Of a stretch of 64,000 nt of DNA, positions 11,865-21,484 are shown piece by piece. The stretch comes from Leptodactylus fallax (Eukaryota; Chordata; Amphibia; Anura; Leptodactylidae), in assembly GCA_947044405.1 (NCBI GenBank), contig CAMRHE010000205.1:1-64000 (forward strand), in the 5' to 3' direction. Made by a program: the position numbers and the translations under genes. Within the stretch, counting starts at the first letter, position 1. Every line of letters begins with the position of its first letter. The notes beneath the pieces were generated by a model that was not told the origin of the DNA, did not search any database, and was given only the letters and a program-made list of their open reading frames with translations.

Positions 11865-11882
11865 TGGAGGCACTGCTGAGAT
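11865..11882 (+). other. Gypsy primer-binding site, tRNA-Thr-like
   Basis: TGGAGGCACTGCTGAGAT begins two bases after the LTR. From memory the 3' end of a vertebrate tRNA-Thr, including CCA, would pair with it at about 16 of 18 positions. The position is seen directly. The tRNA assignment is from memory. Confidence 0.7.
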
Positions 11883-11906
11883 TTAGAAGTGGGAATAATC
11901 ATTGAT

Positions 11907-14900
11907 ATGGAGAAGCGATATAGCTCAGAGGGGAACCTCCCACTAGCTACTACATGGGATTACCGACCGCCTGTTCCTCCCCTGGTTCAGGTAAAGGAAG
12001 AACCCCGCTCAGCCAGTTACCCCCCCAGTATGGCCGTCGCTAGCAGTTCCTCTAGTGACAGTGCTATTAGCACTTTAGCCAGGCTGACTGAAATGTTAGC
12101 TCAGGGCCTGCAGGCCACTCACTACAAGAAACTAAAGGTATTCTCTGGTAATGTCCCAGTACCACAAGGGGAGGAAAACTTTGAGATATGGAAAGAACAT
12201 ACTCTCCAATGCCTGAAGGAATGGTCTTGCTCTGAAGAAGGCAAGCGGCAGCGTATCAGTGAAAGTTTGCGGTCTCCTGCTGCAGAATTGATCCGCTTGT
12301 ACAGAGACTCTCATGAAGGAGTGAGTGCATTGGACTATATACAAGTACTGTCTTATCACTTTGAGCCATACTATGACCTTGCCCAGATGGTTACTGATTA
12401 CCAAATGGTTCGTCAAAAAGAAGGGGAAAATGTCTCTACTTTTATTAACCGTTTACAGCTACTTCTTTCACGTCTGGTGTACCACGCAGCTATATCTACT
12501 TCAGAGGTAGACGCTATGAGAACCAGTCAGTTGGTGAGAGGGTTACAACCTCATCATCCTCTTGCTCAAGTACTCAAGGTCTTACTATCTGATAGAGTCC
12601 TTCCATTTCCTGACTTAATGAAGTTAGTGAAGAAACAAGAAGCTGACATTAGTTTTAGTACCCCTAAGAAAGCGAAAAGCATCTCTAAAGAAGATGTTGT
12701 TCCTAATTCAAACAAGGACAAACCAGCGGAGCGGTCAGAACTTAGACAGTCCGCCACTCCACCCACTGCCACTCAATGGAGGAAGGATGCTAGAACCTGT
12801 TATAAATGTGGTCAGACGGGCCATACTGCCAGACAGTGTACGGAGGACAGTGAGGGATTGGGACACAGTGCTGTCTTCTCTATTCAGAATCAAAGACACC
12901 GAAGGAAGGCGGGCCGAGTAAAGACCAGAGGCGCTATCGCGGGCTCCAGGTCCGTTGTCAAAGTCACTGTCAATGGTCATGCCGCTCCTGCCCTGTTTGA
13001 TACAGGATCTCAAGTGACCCTGATTTATCGCTCGTTCTACCAAAAGTATCTGAGGGATATACCTCTTCAGTCTACAGGACAAATGAAATTGTGGGGGCTT
13101 AATTCAGGATCATATCCTGTAGATGGCAGCCTACAAGTAGTTATAGCTGTCCCTGAATTAGAAGATCAGAGTATCGCTCCCATGAAGATTACGGCTCTTG
13201 TCTGTCCTGATACAGGGGATTCTTGTGCAGCTCCTGTGATACTTGGCACTAATTGTCCCACAGTGCATTATGCTTTTCAGAAGTTTCTTGGAAGAGATTG
13301 GAACCCTGCAGCTCAGCCGGTGAATATATCTTCTGATCTTAGAGAACTCTGTGATGCCCTGTCTACTGGCTATCGACATGGAATGGTATATCATATCGGT
13401 GAGAGAACCGTGGAAGTTCCTGCCGGCGGGGAGAGAATTCTGAGAGTAGCCTCCAGCATTGCTCCCGATTTGCTTGAAGGGGGGAGTTATGTCCTTATGG
13501 AAACCCCTGAAGAAATGATTAACCAGAATGGCTGGATGGTGATCCCAGAGAGAAAGGACTGGAGAAATAAAGTCGAGTTATCTACCTGTGTGACAGTGAG
13601 GAACTGTTCACCGCATCCGATCGTAATTGGACCATTCCAGAATGTGGCCCACTGCTACCCTGTGCTTGGAGTAAATCCATACGCTGAAGTGTGCAGGATT
13701 CAAATCCGAGATGCAATCCCTAATCTCAATCTTGACTTGAGTGATCCACATTTACCAGAGGCCTGGAATCAGCGACTGACACAGAAGTTGTCTGAATTAT
13801 CGGAAGTGTTCTCCATGGATGATATGGATGTAGGTTGTGCTAAAAGTGCTCAACACACTTTCCGATTGACCGATTCTACTCCCTTCCGGGAGCGACCACG
13901 GAGAGTTGCTCCAAAGGATGTTGATGAGTTAAGACAGACTCTACAGCAAATGAAAGGTCAGGGGATCATTGTGGACAGTAAGAGCCCCTATGCCTCACCT
14001 ATTGTGGTGGTAAGAAAAAAATCTGGAGCAATTCGCCTATGTGTGGATTACAGAACTCTGAACCGGAGAACCTTACCTGATCAGTATACACTGCCGAGAA
14101 TTGAAGAAGCTCTGGAAGCTCTGAATGGAAACTGTTGGTTCACAGTGCTGGACCTAAGATCGGGATACTATCAAGTCCCAATGGCACCTGAGGATCAGGA
14201 AAAGACAGCTTTCATATGCCCCTTGGGTTTCTTTCAGTTCACTCGTATGCCGCAAGGTACAAAAGGTGCGCCAGCAACGTTCCAAAGGTTGATGGAAAGA
14301 GTGTTAGGTGATTTAGTGCCCCGGGAATGCCTTGTATATCTTGATGACATTATTGTGTTTGGAAAGACGCTGGAAGAACATGAAGAACGACTCATGAGAG
14401 TACTCCATCGCTTAAAAGAAGAGGGGCTGAAGTTGTCGGCTGACAAATGCAAATTTTGTAGATCTTCGGTCACTTATGTAGGTCATATTGTTTCTGCTGA
14501 AGGAGTTGCTACAGATCCTGGTAAGATTGAAGCTGTGGTGAATTGGCCCCGACCGCAAAATATTACGGAGTTGCAATCTTTCTTGGGGTTTTGTGGATTC
14601 TATCGACGATTTGTGGAAGGATATTCAAAAATTGCTCGAGCCCTCCTCGACCTGTTGAAGAGTGATGCAGGAGATCCGGGAAAGAAGAAAGGGTCTTCCA
14701 AAAGCCTTTTTGGCGATAGGTGGACTGCGGATTGTGAAGAAGCATTTAAGTTGTTGAAGAAGAAATTGACAGAAGCTCCCGTTCTGGCTTATGCTGATGC
14801 ACAGAAGCCATATGTGCTACATGTAGATGCCAGCTTTGAAGGATTAGGTGGCGTGCTGCACCAAGAATACCCGGCCGGGTTACGGCCCATAGCTTTCATA

Positions 14901-15143
14901 AGTCGAAGTCTTTCTCCCAGCGAGAAAAATTATCCAGTACATAAATTGGAGTTTTTGGCGCTCAAGTGGGCCATTGTTGATAAATTACATGACTATTTAT
15001 ACGGAGCCACGTTTGAAGTAAGAACAGACAACAATCCACTGACATACGTTTTGTCAACCGCTAAACTCGATGCTACAGGACATCGCTGGTTGGCAGCTTT
15101 ATCCAACTACCAATTCACACTCAAGTATAAATCGTGGGCCTAA
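11907..15143 (+). CDS. Gypsy gag-pol, first reading frame (gag, protease, RT, RNase H)
   Basis: Polyprotein of ~1078 residues from the ATG at 11907; the upstream GTG is not a likely start. Residues ~70-250 are a capsid of the PNMA/ZCCHC type (KLKVFSG, GEENFEIWKEH, ESLRSPAAELI, GENVSTFINRLQLLL). A CCHC zinc knuckle (CYKCGQTGHTARQC) lies near residues 298-311, then an aspartic protease with DTGS near 365-368 and ILGTNC. Reverse transcriptase has YLDD at 14337-14348. RNase H follows (HVDAS, KLEFLALKWA, RTDNNP). No stop separates gag from pol. The frame ends at TAA 15141-15143, just before the normal linker to integrase. That linker is found in the +1 frame, so one extra base near 15134-15137 truncates this copy. 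Confidence 0.93.
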   Translation: MEKRYSSEGNLPLATTWDYRPPVPPLVQVKEEPRSASYPPSMAVASSSSSDSAISTLARLTEMLAQGLQATHYKKLKVFSGNVPVPQGEENFEIWKEHTLQCLKEWSCSEEGKRQRISESLRSPAAELIRLYRDSHEGVSALDYIQVLSYHFEPYYDLAQMVTDYQMVRQKEGENVSTFINRLQLLLSRLVYHAAISTSEVDAMRTSQLVRGLQPHHPLAQVLKVLLSDRVLPFPDLMKLVKKQEADISFSTPKKAKSISKEDVVPNSNKDKPAERSELRQSATPPTATQWRKDARTCYKCGQTGHTARQCTEDSEGLGHSAVFSIQNQRHRRKAGRVKTRGAIAGSRSVVKVTVNGHAAPALFDTGSQVTLIYRSFYQKYLRDIPLQSTGQMKLWGLNSGSYPVDGSLQVVIAVPELEDQSIAPMKITALVCPDTGDSCAAPVILGTNCPTVHYAFQKFLGRDWNPAAQPVNISSDLRELCDALSTGYRHGMVYHIGERTVEVPAGGERILRVASSIAPDLLEGGSYVLMETPEEMINQNGWMVIPERKDWRNKVELSTCVTVRNCSPHPIVIGPFQNVAHCYPVLGVNPYAEVCRIQIRDAIPNLNLDLSDPHLPEAWNQRLTQKLSELSEVFSMDDMDVGCAKSAQHTFRLTDSTPFRERPRRVAPKDVDELRQTLQQMKGQGIIVDSKSPYASPIVVVRKKSGAIRLCVDYRTLNRRTLPDQYTLPRIEEALEALNGNCWFTVLDLRSGYYQVPMAPEDQEKTAFICPLGFFQFTRMPQGTKGAPATFQRLMERVLGDLVPRECLVYLDDIIVFGKTLEEHEERLMRVLHRLKEEGLKLSADKCKFCRSSVTYVGHIVSAEGVATDPGKIEAVVNWPRPQNITELQSFLGFCGFYRRFVEGYSKIARALLDLLKSDAGDPGKKKGSSKSLFGDRWTADCEEAFKLLKKKLTEAPVLAYADAQKPYVLHVDASFEGLGGVLHQEYPAGLRPIAFISRSLSPSEKNYPVHKLEFLALKWAIVDKLHDYLYGATFEVRTDNNPLTYVLSTAKLDATGHRWLAALSNYQFTLKYKSWA

Positions 15144-16710
15144 GAACATTGGGGCAGATGCTCTATCAAGACGGCCTGGATTACCTAGTCCGGAAGTAGT
15201 GGATGAATGGGAAGAAGTGCCAAGTCCTGGAGTAGGAGCTTTGTGTGCCATGGCTGCTGTAGTTGAAGACCGAGTAGCCTTTTCTGAAACTCGGCTTATT
15301 GACTCTATTGGGGGAGGTCCCGAAGCTGTACCAGACATGTTTGCCTACCCTGCCGCTTTAGGATCCTTTGAGAGTTGTTCTATATCTTCAAAGCGAATGA
15401 TCTGGAGTCAAAAGACTGATCCTTTAATTGGACCTCTTTATCAAGCAGTGAGTTCTCAAGACAGAGAAATGTTAAAGACATCCCTACCCTCTGAATGCAG
15501 TCAACTTCTACGAGATTGGGAGAAGTTTGAAATAGACAATGGCCTACTTTATCGTGTGGTGCTGTATCATGATCACCCTGGAAGGCGCCAACTAGTTATT
15601 CCAAGCTGCTTTCAGAAGATGATTTTCCGAAGTCTGCATGATTATCATGGTCATTTGGGACCTGAGAAGACTTATGGCCTAATACAAGACCGATTCTACT
15701 GGCCCAAAATGAGAGATACCGTGACTCGTCTGTGTAGGTGCTGTCGCAGATGTTTGCAGAGGAAGACTGTCCCGGTTCGAGCGGCCTTCATGGGACACTT
15801 GAAGAGTTCGGGCCCCATGGATCTTGTCTGCATAGACTTCCTTTGTATTGACAACGACTCCAGAGGATTTGGAAATGTATTGGTGGTGACTGATCACTTC
15901 ACACGATATGCTCAAGCCTTTCCGACTAAGGATCAAAAAGCAGTCACTGTTGCAAGAGTGCTTTGGGAAAAGTATTTTATCCATTATGGCTTACCACACC
16001 GGTTGCATTCTGATCAAGGCCGGGATTTTGAGAGTAACCTGATCAAAGAGTTACTTCAGTTGTTGAACATCCGCAAAAGTCGGACGACGCCTTACCATCC
16101 AGAGGGAGATGCCCTTCCTGAAAGATTTAACAGGACTTTACTTGATATGCTTGGTACCTTACGAATTGAGGATAAGCGATCCTGGAGTCGAAAAGTGGAG
16201 GCTATGGTGCATGCCTATAATAGTACAAGGCACGAGAGCACAGGATATTCACCATACTTTCTGATGTTTGGAAGAGAGCCTAGGCTACCTATTGACATCT
16301 TGTTGGGAGTCTCTACCGATGGTATCAGTCATCGAGATCATTACCGATACGTGGCACGTTTGAAAGAAACGCTTAAGAGTGCTTATCAGCTGGCTGAGGA
16401 AAATGCGGCCAAAGTGAATGAAGGAAATAAAAGGAGATTTGATCTTCGAGTAAGATACCGAGAATTGAACCCTGGGGACCATGTTCTGCTACGGAATTTG
16501 GGAGCATCTGCAAAACATAAGCTGGCTGATCGATGGCGGTGTGAACTCTTTACAGTGGTAGATCGGTTGCCTGGAATACCAGTCTACAAGATAAAAGGAC
16601 GGGACGGGAGGATCAGGACTTGGCATAGAAATCATTTGTTGCCTGTACCTCAGATTGATGGTATGATATCTCCAATGATGGCTCGGCCTGCGATTCTCCA
16701 CAGTCCTTAG
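15137..16710 (+). pseudogene. Gypsy pol, integrase part in the +1 frame
   Basis: Continues pol from the RNase H-integrase linker (IGADALSRRPG). It contains an HHCC zinc-binding region (HDYHGHLG with CRCCRRC) and the integrase catalytic triad: Asp codon 15835-15837, Asp codon 16012-16014 and Glu codon 16120-16122, which gives the canonical 35-residue spacing. The C-terminal domain has a PGDHVLLRN motif and a WHRNHLLPVP end. It has no start codon of its own that makes sense; the apparent upstream start lies in the wrong frame of RNase H. The frame closes at TAG 16708-16710, where a second one-base change appears to return the message to the gag-pol frame. Confidence 0.9.
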
Positions 16711-17126
16711 CCGATATTCCACCTGACCTTCCTGAAACTCCTGAGAGTGATTGGACTGTGGCTCCTGAAGTTCCTAGATCACCAGTATCTTCTCCTTCAG
16801 GGAGACCTATGAACCCTCAAACTCCAGAATTCGTACCTAGATCTGTGTCTACAGATGAGCAGGGATCTAGCTCTCCTACGCCACCAGCACCATCCCCTCC
16901 CATGGCAGACAACCCTAGTTTAGGGCCTGGACATGCTAGTTTACCTCAGAGAGAGGTACGGAGAGGAGAGAGAATTAGACACCCTCCACCTATGCTGACA
17001 TATGATAGTTTGGGGGACCCCAGATTTACTACTCAGCCTCATTTATACCATGCTTGGGTGGGTGCAGTGTCCACTTTGGTCAATATGTTACCAATTTTCG
17101 CTCCTGCTGGCATGTATACCTATTAA
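16711..17126 (+). pseudogene. Gypsy pol C-terminal tail
   Basis: Open frame in the original gag-pol phase. It is proline- and serine-rich, then basic, then ends with a LTYDSLGDP motif. That motif is typical of the C-terminal tail of vertebrate Gypsy integrases in this lineage. It is open upstream past the TAG at 16708-16710 in its own frame, which places a one-base deletion near 16690. From 17127 to the 3' LTR (17246) there is only non-coding sequence and the polypurine tract. Confidence 0.75.
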
Positions 17127-17235
17127 CCTGTTGTGACTCTGTAAATGCAAAAGCAACCATATTGATATTGTCATTGGTAATGTTGACTGTATACTATGAC
17201 TTTGTATGTCTTTGACGTGACGTAAAGATTTCACC

Positions 17236-17245
17236 AGAGGGAGAG
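17236..17245 (+). other. Gypsy polypurine tract
   Basis: An AGAGGGAGAG purine run lies immediately before the 3' LTR, the expected place for the plus-strand primer. Confidence 0.8.
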
Positions 17246-18245
17246 TGTAGGGAACTGCCATTTCTACTAGTATATAATGTATCTGGCTTCTTTGCCCCTG
17301 CAGTTTGGCTTCAGAGACCCCAGGCATTTAGTGCAAGTTTTGTTTTGTAAATACAGTGAGTCAGACACATGTGAGGCAGAGCTGCTGGGGGGAGAGATGT
17401 GAGCAGAGCTGCTGAGACAGACATGTTATGTCTGGGGGAGTCTAAGAGCCACTTGTCCCTTTCCACAGTTTAGTTAGGTATGTGTTACCCCCTATATACT
17501 CACAGGACCTAGCTAGTAACTGTAGTTAGGGATCCATATATATATATAGTTCAGGGCACTGATAGGTTAGGCTTCTGAAGGCCAACTAGCTAGTTAGAGG
17601 CCCGGTGGCACTAGTAGTTTAGCTGGCAGGTTAAGGACTCAGTGTTAGGGTAGTCAGGCCTGCATCTACTGCCGTCACCGTCGCCCTGTTTGCTGCCTGT
17701 GAAGAATCTCACCATCATCATCATCATCTCCTGATCGGCTGTCTGTCATCTCCTGGAAGAATCCGAGGATCCACAGTCATCCACAGGGGCCCCTGCATCT
17801 CTTCTGTTGCCTGGAGGTATTGTGCACTGGACTCTTGCTATATATCTATATATATACCCGGGTATATAACCTAAGACGGTTGAGGACTTGCTGGTTGTTG
17901 TAGTATTGCTGTGTTCTGAGTATATTGTATGTATGTACTATTACCCTGTTGATTCTTATAAAGCTACTGTTATAACCTTATGTGGTATCTGTATGTATTC
18001 TTCAGACTGTGAGATTAGTACAGTGATCCTTGTTAAGGCTACTAACTGTACTTCATGGGTAAGTCCCAGGAAGAGATCCTCCCTGTAATACAGAGGCTCT
18101 ATCCTGGGTGGAGGCACTGATATATTTCATATATGTTCCCACTCTTCCCTTCAGCGAAGGCTTCAGGTCCCATTATACACACAGGTCAGCGCCAGAGTCT
18201 GTTGCGGGAGGGATAATACTCATACCCCCCCCAAATAGGGCTACA
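17246..18245 (+). repeat. Gypsy 3' LTR (1000 bp)
   Basis: Near-identical copy of 10856-11862. Differences include a small rearranged stretch near 17460 and a handful of substitutions. It ends CTACA, followed by the duplicated TATG. Confidence 0.95.
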
Positions 18246-18249
18246 TATG

Positions 18250-18928
18250 ACTGTTCACTTTTTATTCCATTCCATTACCTAAGGCGAAATGGCAAAACTT
18301 GTTACTTCTAGTGTTTTTATACCCATTTTTTTTCCCGTTTACCATGCGGGTTAACTAATGGTTTACTTTCATTGTACGGTTCGTTACGGATGCTACGATA
18401 CCAAATATGTAGTGTTTTATACAGTATTGTGTGTTTTTATACTGTATAAGGGAAAAAGGGACATTTTATTGGGCGGGGGGTATTTATTTTTCTTTATACT
18501 TTTAAAATTATATACATTTTTTTTTTACATACTTTCATTTGTTCCAATAGGTGATATGAACCAATACAGTTTTATACACTCCAATACAGAAGTACTGGAG
18601 TGTATAATGACTGTCAGCCTATGCATAGGCTGACAGGCCTGCATAGTCTATCCTGCACACAGGATCAGATGATCTGATCGGCAGATCGTAGACCACGGAA
18701 CAGGCAGTGGGCTGCCGAATAAGGATTAGGCCCCCTCCTTCCTGAGACAGAACAGTACCGGGTTACCCCTTAGATACCGCAGCCATGACTGATTGCAGCA
18801 TCTCAGCTCCAGCAGCGGAGCTTACAGCTGACACCTGCTCTCGATGTCACCCACTCAGCTTCTGAGTGGTGACATTACCATGACAAAATAGTACGTCATG
18901 ATGCGGTACGTTATTTTGTGTTAAGGGG
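18250..18928 (-). repeat. Outer part of the giant element's right arm
   Basis: Reverse complement of the left arm from 5181 to about 5970, including a palindromic GTCAGCCTATGCATAGGCTGAC-like segment near 18615. It ends TAAGGGG before TTAA. The Gypsy element separates it from the inner part of the same arm. Confidence 0.75.
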
Positions 18929-18932
18929 TTAA

Positions 18933-19160
18933 GTAACGGGAGTGTGAACCCACTGTAGGTGTTTTCATTTGTTCTTGTTCTCAGCAGATACTGATAGAAA
19001 GGAGGCCCTGTGCAAGGATTGTTTAAGGCCCTACTGGAACCTTGTGCACTGGTTAGGGCTCTGTTGTGACTTATTAGCTGAAGCAGTGCTATATTGTAGT
19101 TGGGCCCCTGACACGATGCACAGGCTATATGACCACCCCTGCTACACTGGCACAAGAAAT
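18933..19160 (+). repeat. Dispersed ~230-bp repeat, copy 1
   Basis: Shares long similarity with 28325-28590: AACCCACTGT, GGCCCTGTGCAAGGATTG, GCCCTACTGGAACCTTGT and GAAGCAGTGCTATA occur in the same order. No coding motif or terminal repeat is seen, so the class is unknown. Confidence 0.65.
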
Positions 19161-19864
19161 TACTATGTGGAATCTAGATGGAAAACAACAGATTCGCCCA
19201 TCTCTAGGTATTAGGCAAAGTGATATTCACTGTGAGGACGATTAATATAATTGTGACTGCAAAGGCAAGGACACCAAATTTTATTGTAATTCTGCATCTA
19301 CTTTAAAATTCAAAGCCCAAACACCCTACTGATCTAGATGCTAATTATATCATAACAACTTTTTCCATTTTGTGCATCCAGAATGGTTATTTTTGCTTAA
19401 CACAAGTGGATAGTTATCATAGCAATAAATAGGTTGTTTTAATAACTTTCTATTACCTCTAGGGAAACAGATTTCAATATTTTTAATGTGCAATTATATG
19501 TATTTGTAGCCTCTAGGCAATTACAATTAATAAGTATCTTTTTGATGATCCTACAAAAGAATTAAGGAGAATTATATTACCTAGTTTCAGTTACTTTAAA
19601 TTGAAATTATTTTTCTGTTGGATTTATTGTCTCATTTAATATTAACATCCAGGTTTAAGTATAAAAGCACAATAACAACTTTACAGTTCTTGCTTTAAGC
19701 GTGCAACTACTACTTTTTATTATTATTCCTTGCATGAGACACATTAGCACAATGAAAGTTTTTGTATTGTTAAATTGTAGGAGATCCACTTAAAATTCAG
19801 CAATATACCCTCTCTCTCACCGTTTCCCCTCTCATATTATATGGTAAATGGCATCACAGCTGCC
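19161..19864. other. Unassigned AT-rich sequence
   Basis: No recognisable gene or element. It may include diverged upstream parts of the L1 remnant that follows. Confidence 0.4.
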
Positions 19865-21150
19865 ATGGGTCTCAAGCTTCAAAAGGAGTTGGCATTGAAC
19901 ATCGAAATGGCGACCCCTTTCACACACAACTAAAACAAAATGATGAGGGCAGGTATCTTTTTTTTCTTAAAGGTGAAATGATCAATGTGATGTGAACTTT
20001 ACCAATGTTTATGCAACTAATACTGGGCAAGTGGATTGGTTGTTGAGGGTCCTTAAAGAACCTTTACATTTGTAAAGAGGGCATTACAATTCTGGGAGGA
20101 GATTTTAACCTCATACTCAACCGCAGGGCTCCTCAATGACTCAATCTGCAATATCTTTAAGTAAGCTAAAGCTGAAATTGCACAAACTGATCCTGGTTGG
20201 CTCTTGGCTAGAGATGGGTAAACCTATCAAGACCGGATTATTTATTAATATCACAAAACTGCCTTCCTTATGCAAAGCAGATATAGGTGTTATCACTGTT
20301 TTAGATCATGCCCCTATATATCTGTCCATTGACTTGCTTGAATCACCATGTTCCCATTAGTCTTGGAGACTTAATGAGACACTTTTTGATAACTGTGTGG
20401 CAATTGCTATTAGCTTTAAACTCCACTCCTATTTTGAGATTAACTGCAGCCCAGAGGTTTCCCCCACAGTGGTGTCAAAAGGCGCATATTTACAATGGGA
20501 AAACTGCACAAGCGCATCAAAGCACAAATGCACCTTACAGACTTACGCTAGGTTCACACTAGGGTTCGAGCATTCCGCCGCTATATCCGCATAAAATCAG
20601 TGGAGAGAAAAGTCCTGCAAGGAGGACTTTTATCTCTCCCAGTTTCCTTATAAGATCGTCTGAACCCAGCGGACCCCATTATTGCCTATGAGGTCCGCAG
20701 GTTTCCGCGTGTAACCGCTTTTTAAGCTGACAGGGTTTCCGTCTTTCGGACCTGAAGGACGAAAACCCGAATTCTAGTGTGAACCTAGCATAAGTGACAC
20801 TCAAGAAACACTTGAAAGATGCTCTTAATGTCAAATACGCTAAGAATGTTTTATGCACTAAACAGAAAATATATGCCTATGGCGACAGAGGAAGCAAAAT
20901 TATGTCAGCCCTTTTAAAGACAGCAAAAAACCACATGTACATATCCCTTATAAAAGCACATGATGGAACTATTTACCATTGTTCATATCATATTGTAGAC
21001 CAATTTGTGCCTTTTTAATGTTTTTTCTATGATTTGTTTCCGAGGGGTGCAACTGAGGAAAAACAGGCTTGGTTCTTATAGCTCCAGGATTTTCTGGAAA
21101 ATCTTCAGGGGAGTGTCCATACTCTACTTAACCCAGTCACCATGTCTAAG
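19865..21150 (+). pseudogene. L1-like LINE ORF2 remnant (endonuclease domain and beyond)
   Basis: A retrotransposon ORF2 that would encode an APE-type endonuclease and reverse transcriptase. Conceptual translation over several frames shows the endonuclease landmarks ILGGDFNLILN (about 20090-20120) and LDHAPIYLSI (about 20305). Further on it shows KQKIYAYGDRGSKIMSALLK (about 20860-20920), a segment typical of L1 ORF2 between endonuclease and RT. Stops and shifts are frequent. A MITE (20547-20789) interrupts it. The RT core is missing after about 21150. The same L1 family occurs at 55600-63395. Confidence 0.75.
20547..20789. mobile_element. MITE with GCTAGGTTCACACTAG termini
   Basis: Perfect 16-bp inverted ends: GCTAGGTTCACACTAG at 20547-20562 and CTAGTGTGAACCTAGC at 20774-20789. 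It is short, non-coding and more GC-rich than the LINE it splits. The terminal sequence resembles from memory a family common in frogs. Confidence 0.85.
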
Positions 21151-21159
21151 TAAAGGAAA

Positions 21160-21480
21160 TAGTTGAGTAGCGAAACGCAGCAAATAAAAGCTGCGGAAAA
21201 ACAGCGTTTTGCATTGCGTTTTGACAGAGTTTTCTCTGTGGACTTTCTACCCTTATTATACCTATACAGACAACACCAGTATTTCCAGTTATAACTGACA
21301 TGCTGCGATTCTCAAAAACATGAGCATTTTTGAAGGCACAGCTCTTCCGCTGTGTTTTTTTTAATGTAATGTGTGGATGAGATTAGCCTGAATTCATTTT
21401 GCAAGTACTGTAAAACGCAGTGTTTTTTTGCCACAGCATTTCCGCAGCCGCAAAACCAGTTGCATTTTAGCTGCATTGTT
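21160..21480. mobile_element. Fragment of the GGGGCC-ended MITE family
   Basis: Contains repeated AAACGCAG, GCTGCGGAAA and GACATGCTGCGATT phrases shared with 21553-21790 and 42695-42888. The outer ends are not preserved. Confidence 0.45.
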
Positions 21481-21484
21481 TTTT

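Larger units (their letters stand above)
10856..18245 (+). mobile_element. Ty3/Gypsy LTR retrotransposon, nearly intact
   Basis: A complete element with two LTRs, a primer-binding site, gag-pol, a polypurine tract and a target duplication TATG (10852-10855 and 18246-18249). Order is gag, protease, reverse transcriptase, RNase H, integrase. There is no envelope gene. The two LTRs differ by about 1% plus small indels, so insertion was recent. It sits in the right arm of the giant TTAA element, in the same orientation as that element's left-to-right numbering. Two single-base reading-frame changes (near 15135 and 16690) make the copy non-functional as it stands. Confidence 0.95.
5181..18928 (+). 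mobile_element. Giant TTAA-flanked inverted-repeat element carrying nested insertions
   Basis: Bracketed by TTAA at 5177-5180 and 18929-18932. The first bases (CCTCTTAACACAAAATGACG) are the near reverse complement of the last ones. The left arm, about 5181-6660, pairs with a right arm now scattered over about 9290-9696, 10640-10855 and 18250-18928. The pairing continues across each nested element, which shows they were once one arm. The interior, about 6660-9290, holds repeated modules and no coding capacity. With insertions removed the element is roughly 5 kb. TTAA targets fit the Kolobok/T2 or piggyBac superfamilies, but without a transposase I cannot choose. Confidence 0.72.

Noticed and set aside
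15070..15140. Independent start codon for the Gypsy integrase frame
   Set aside because: The upstream codons read RNase H in the wrong frame. The true reading enters at the one-base shift near 15135.
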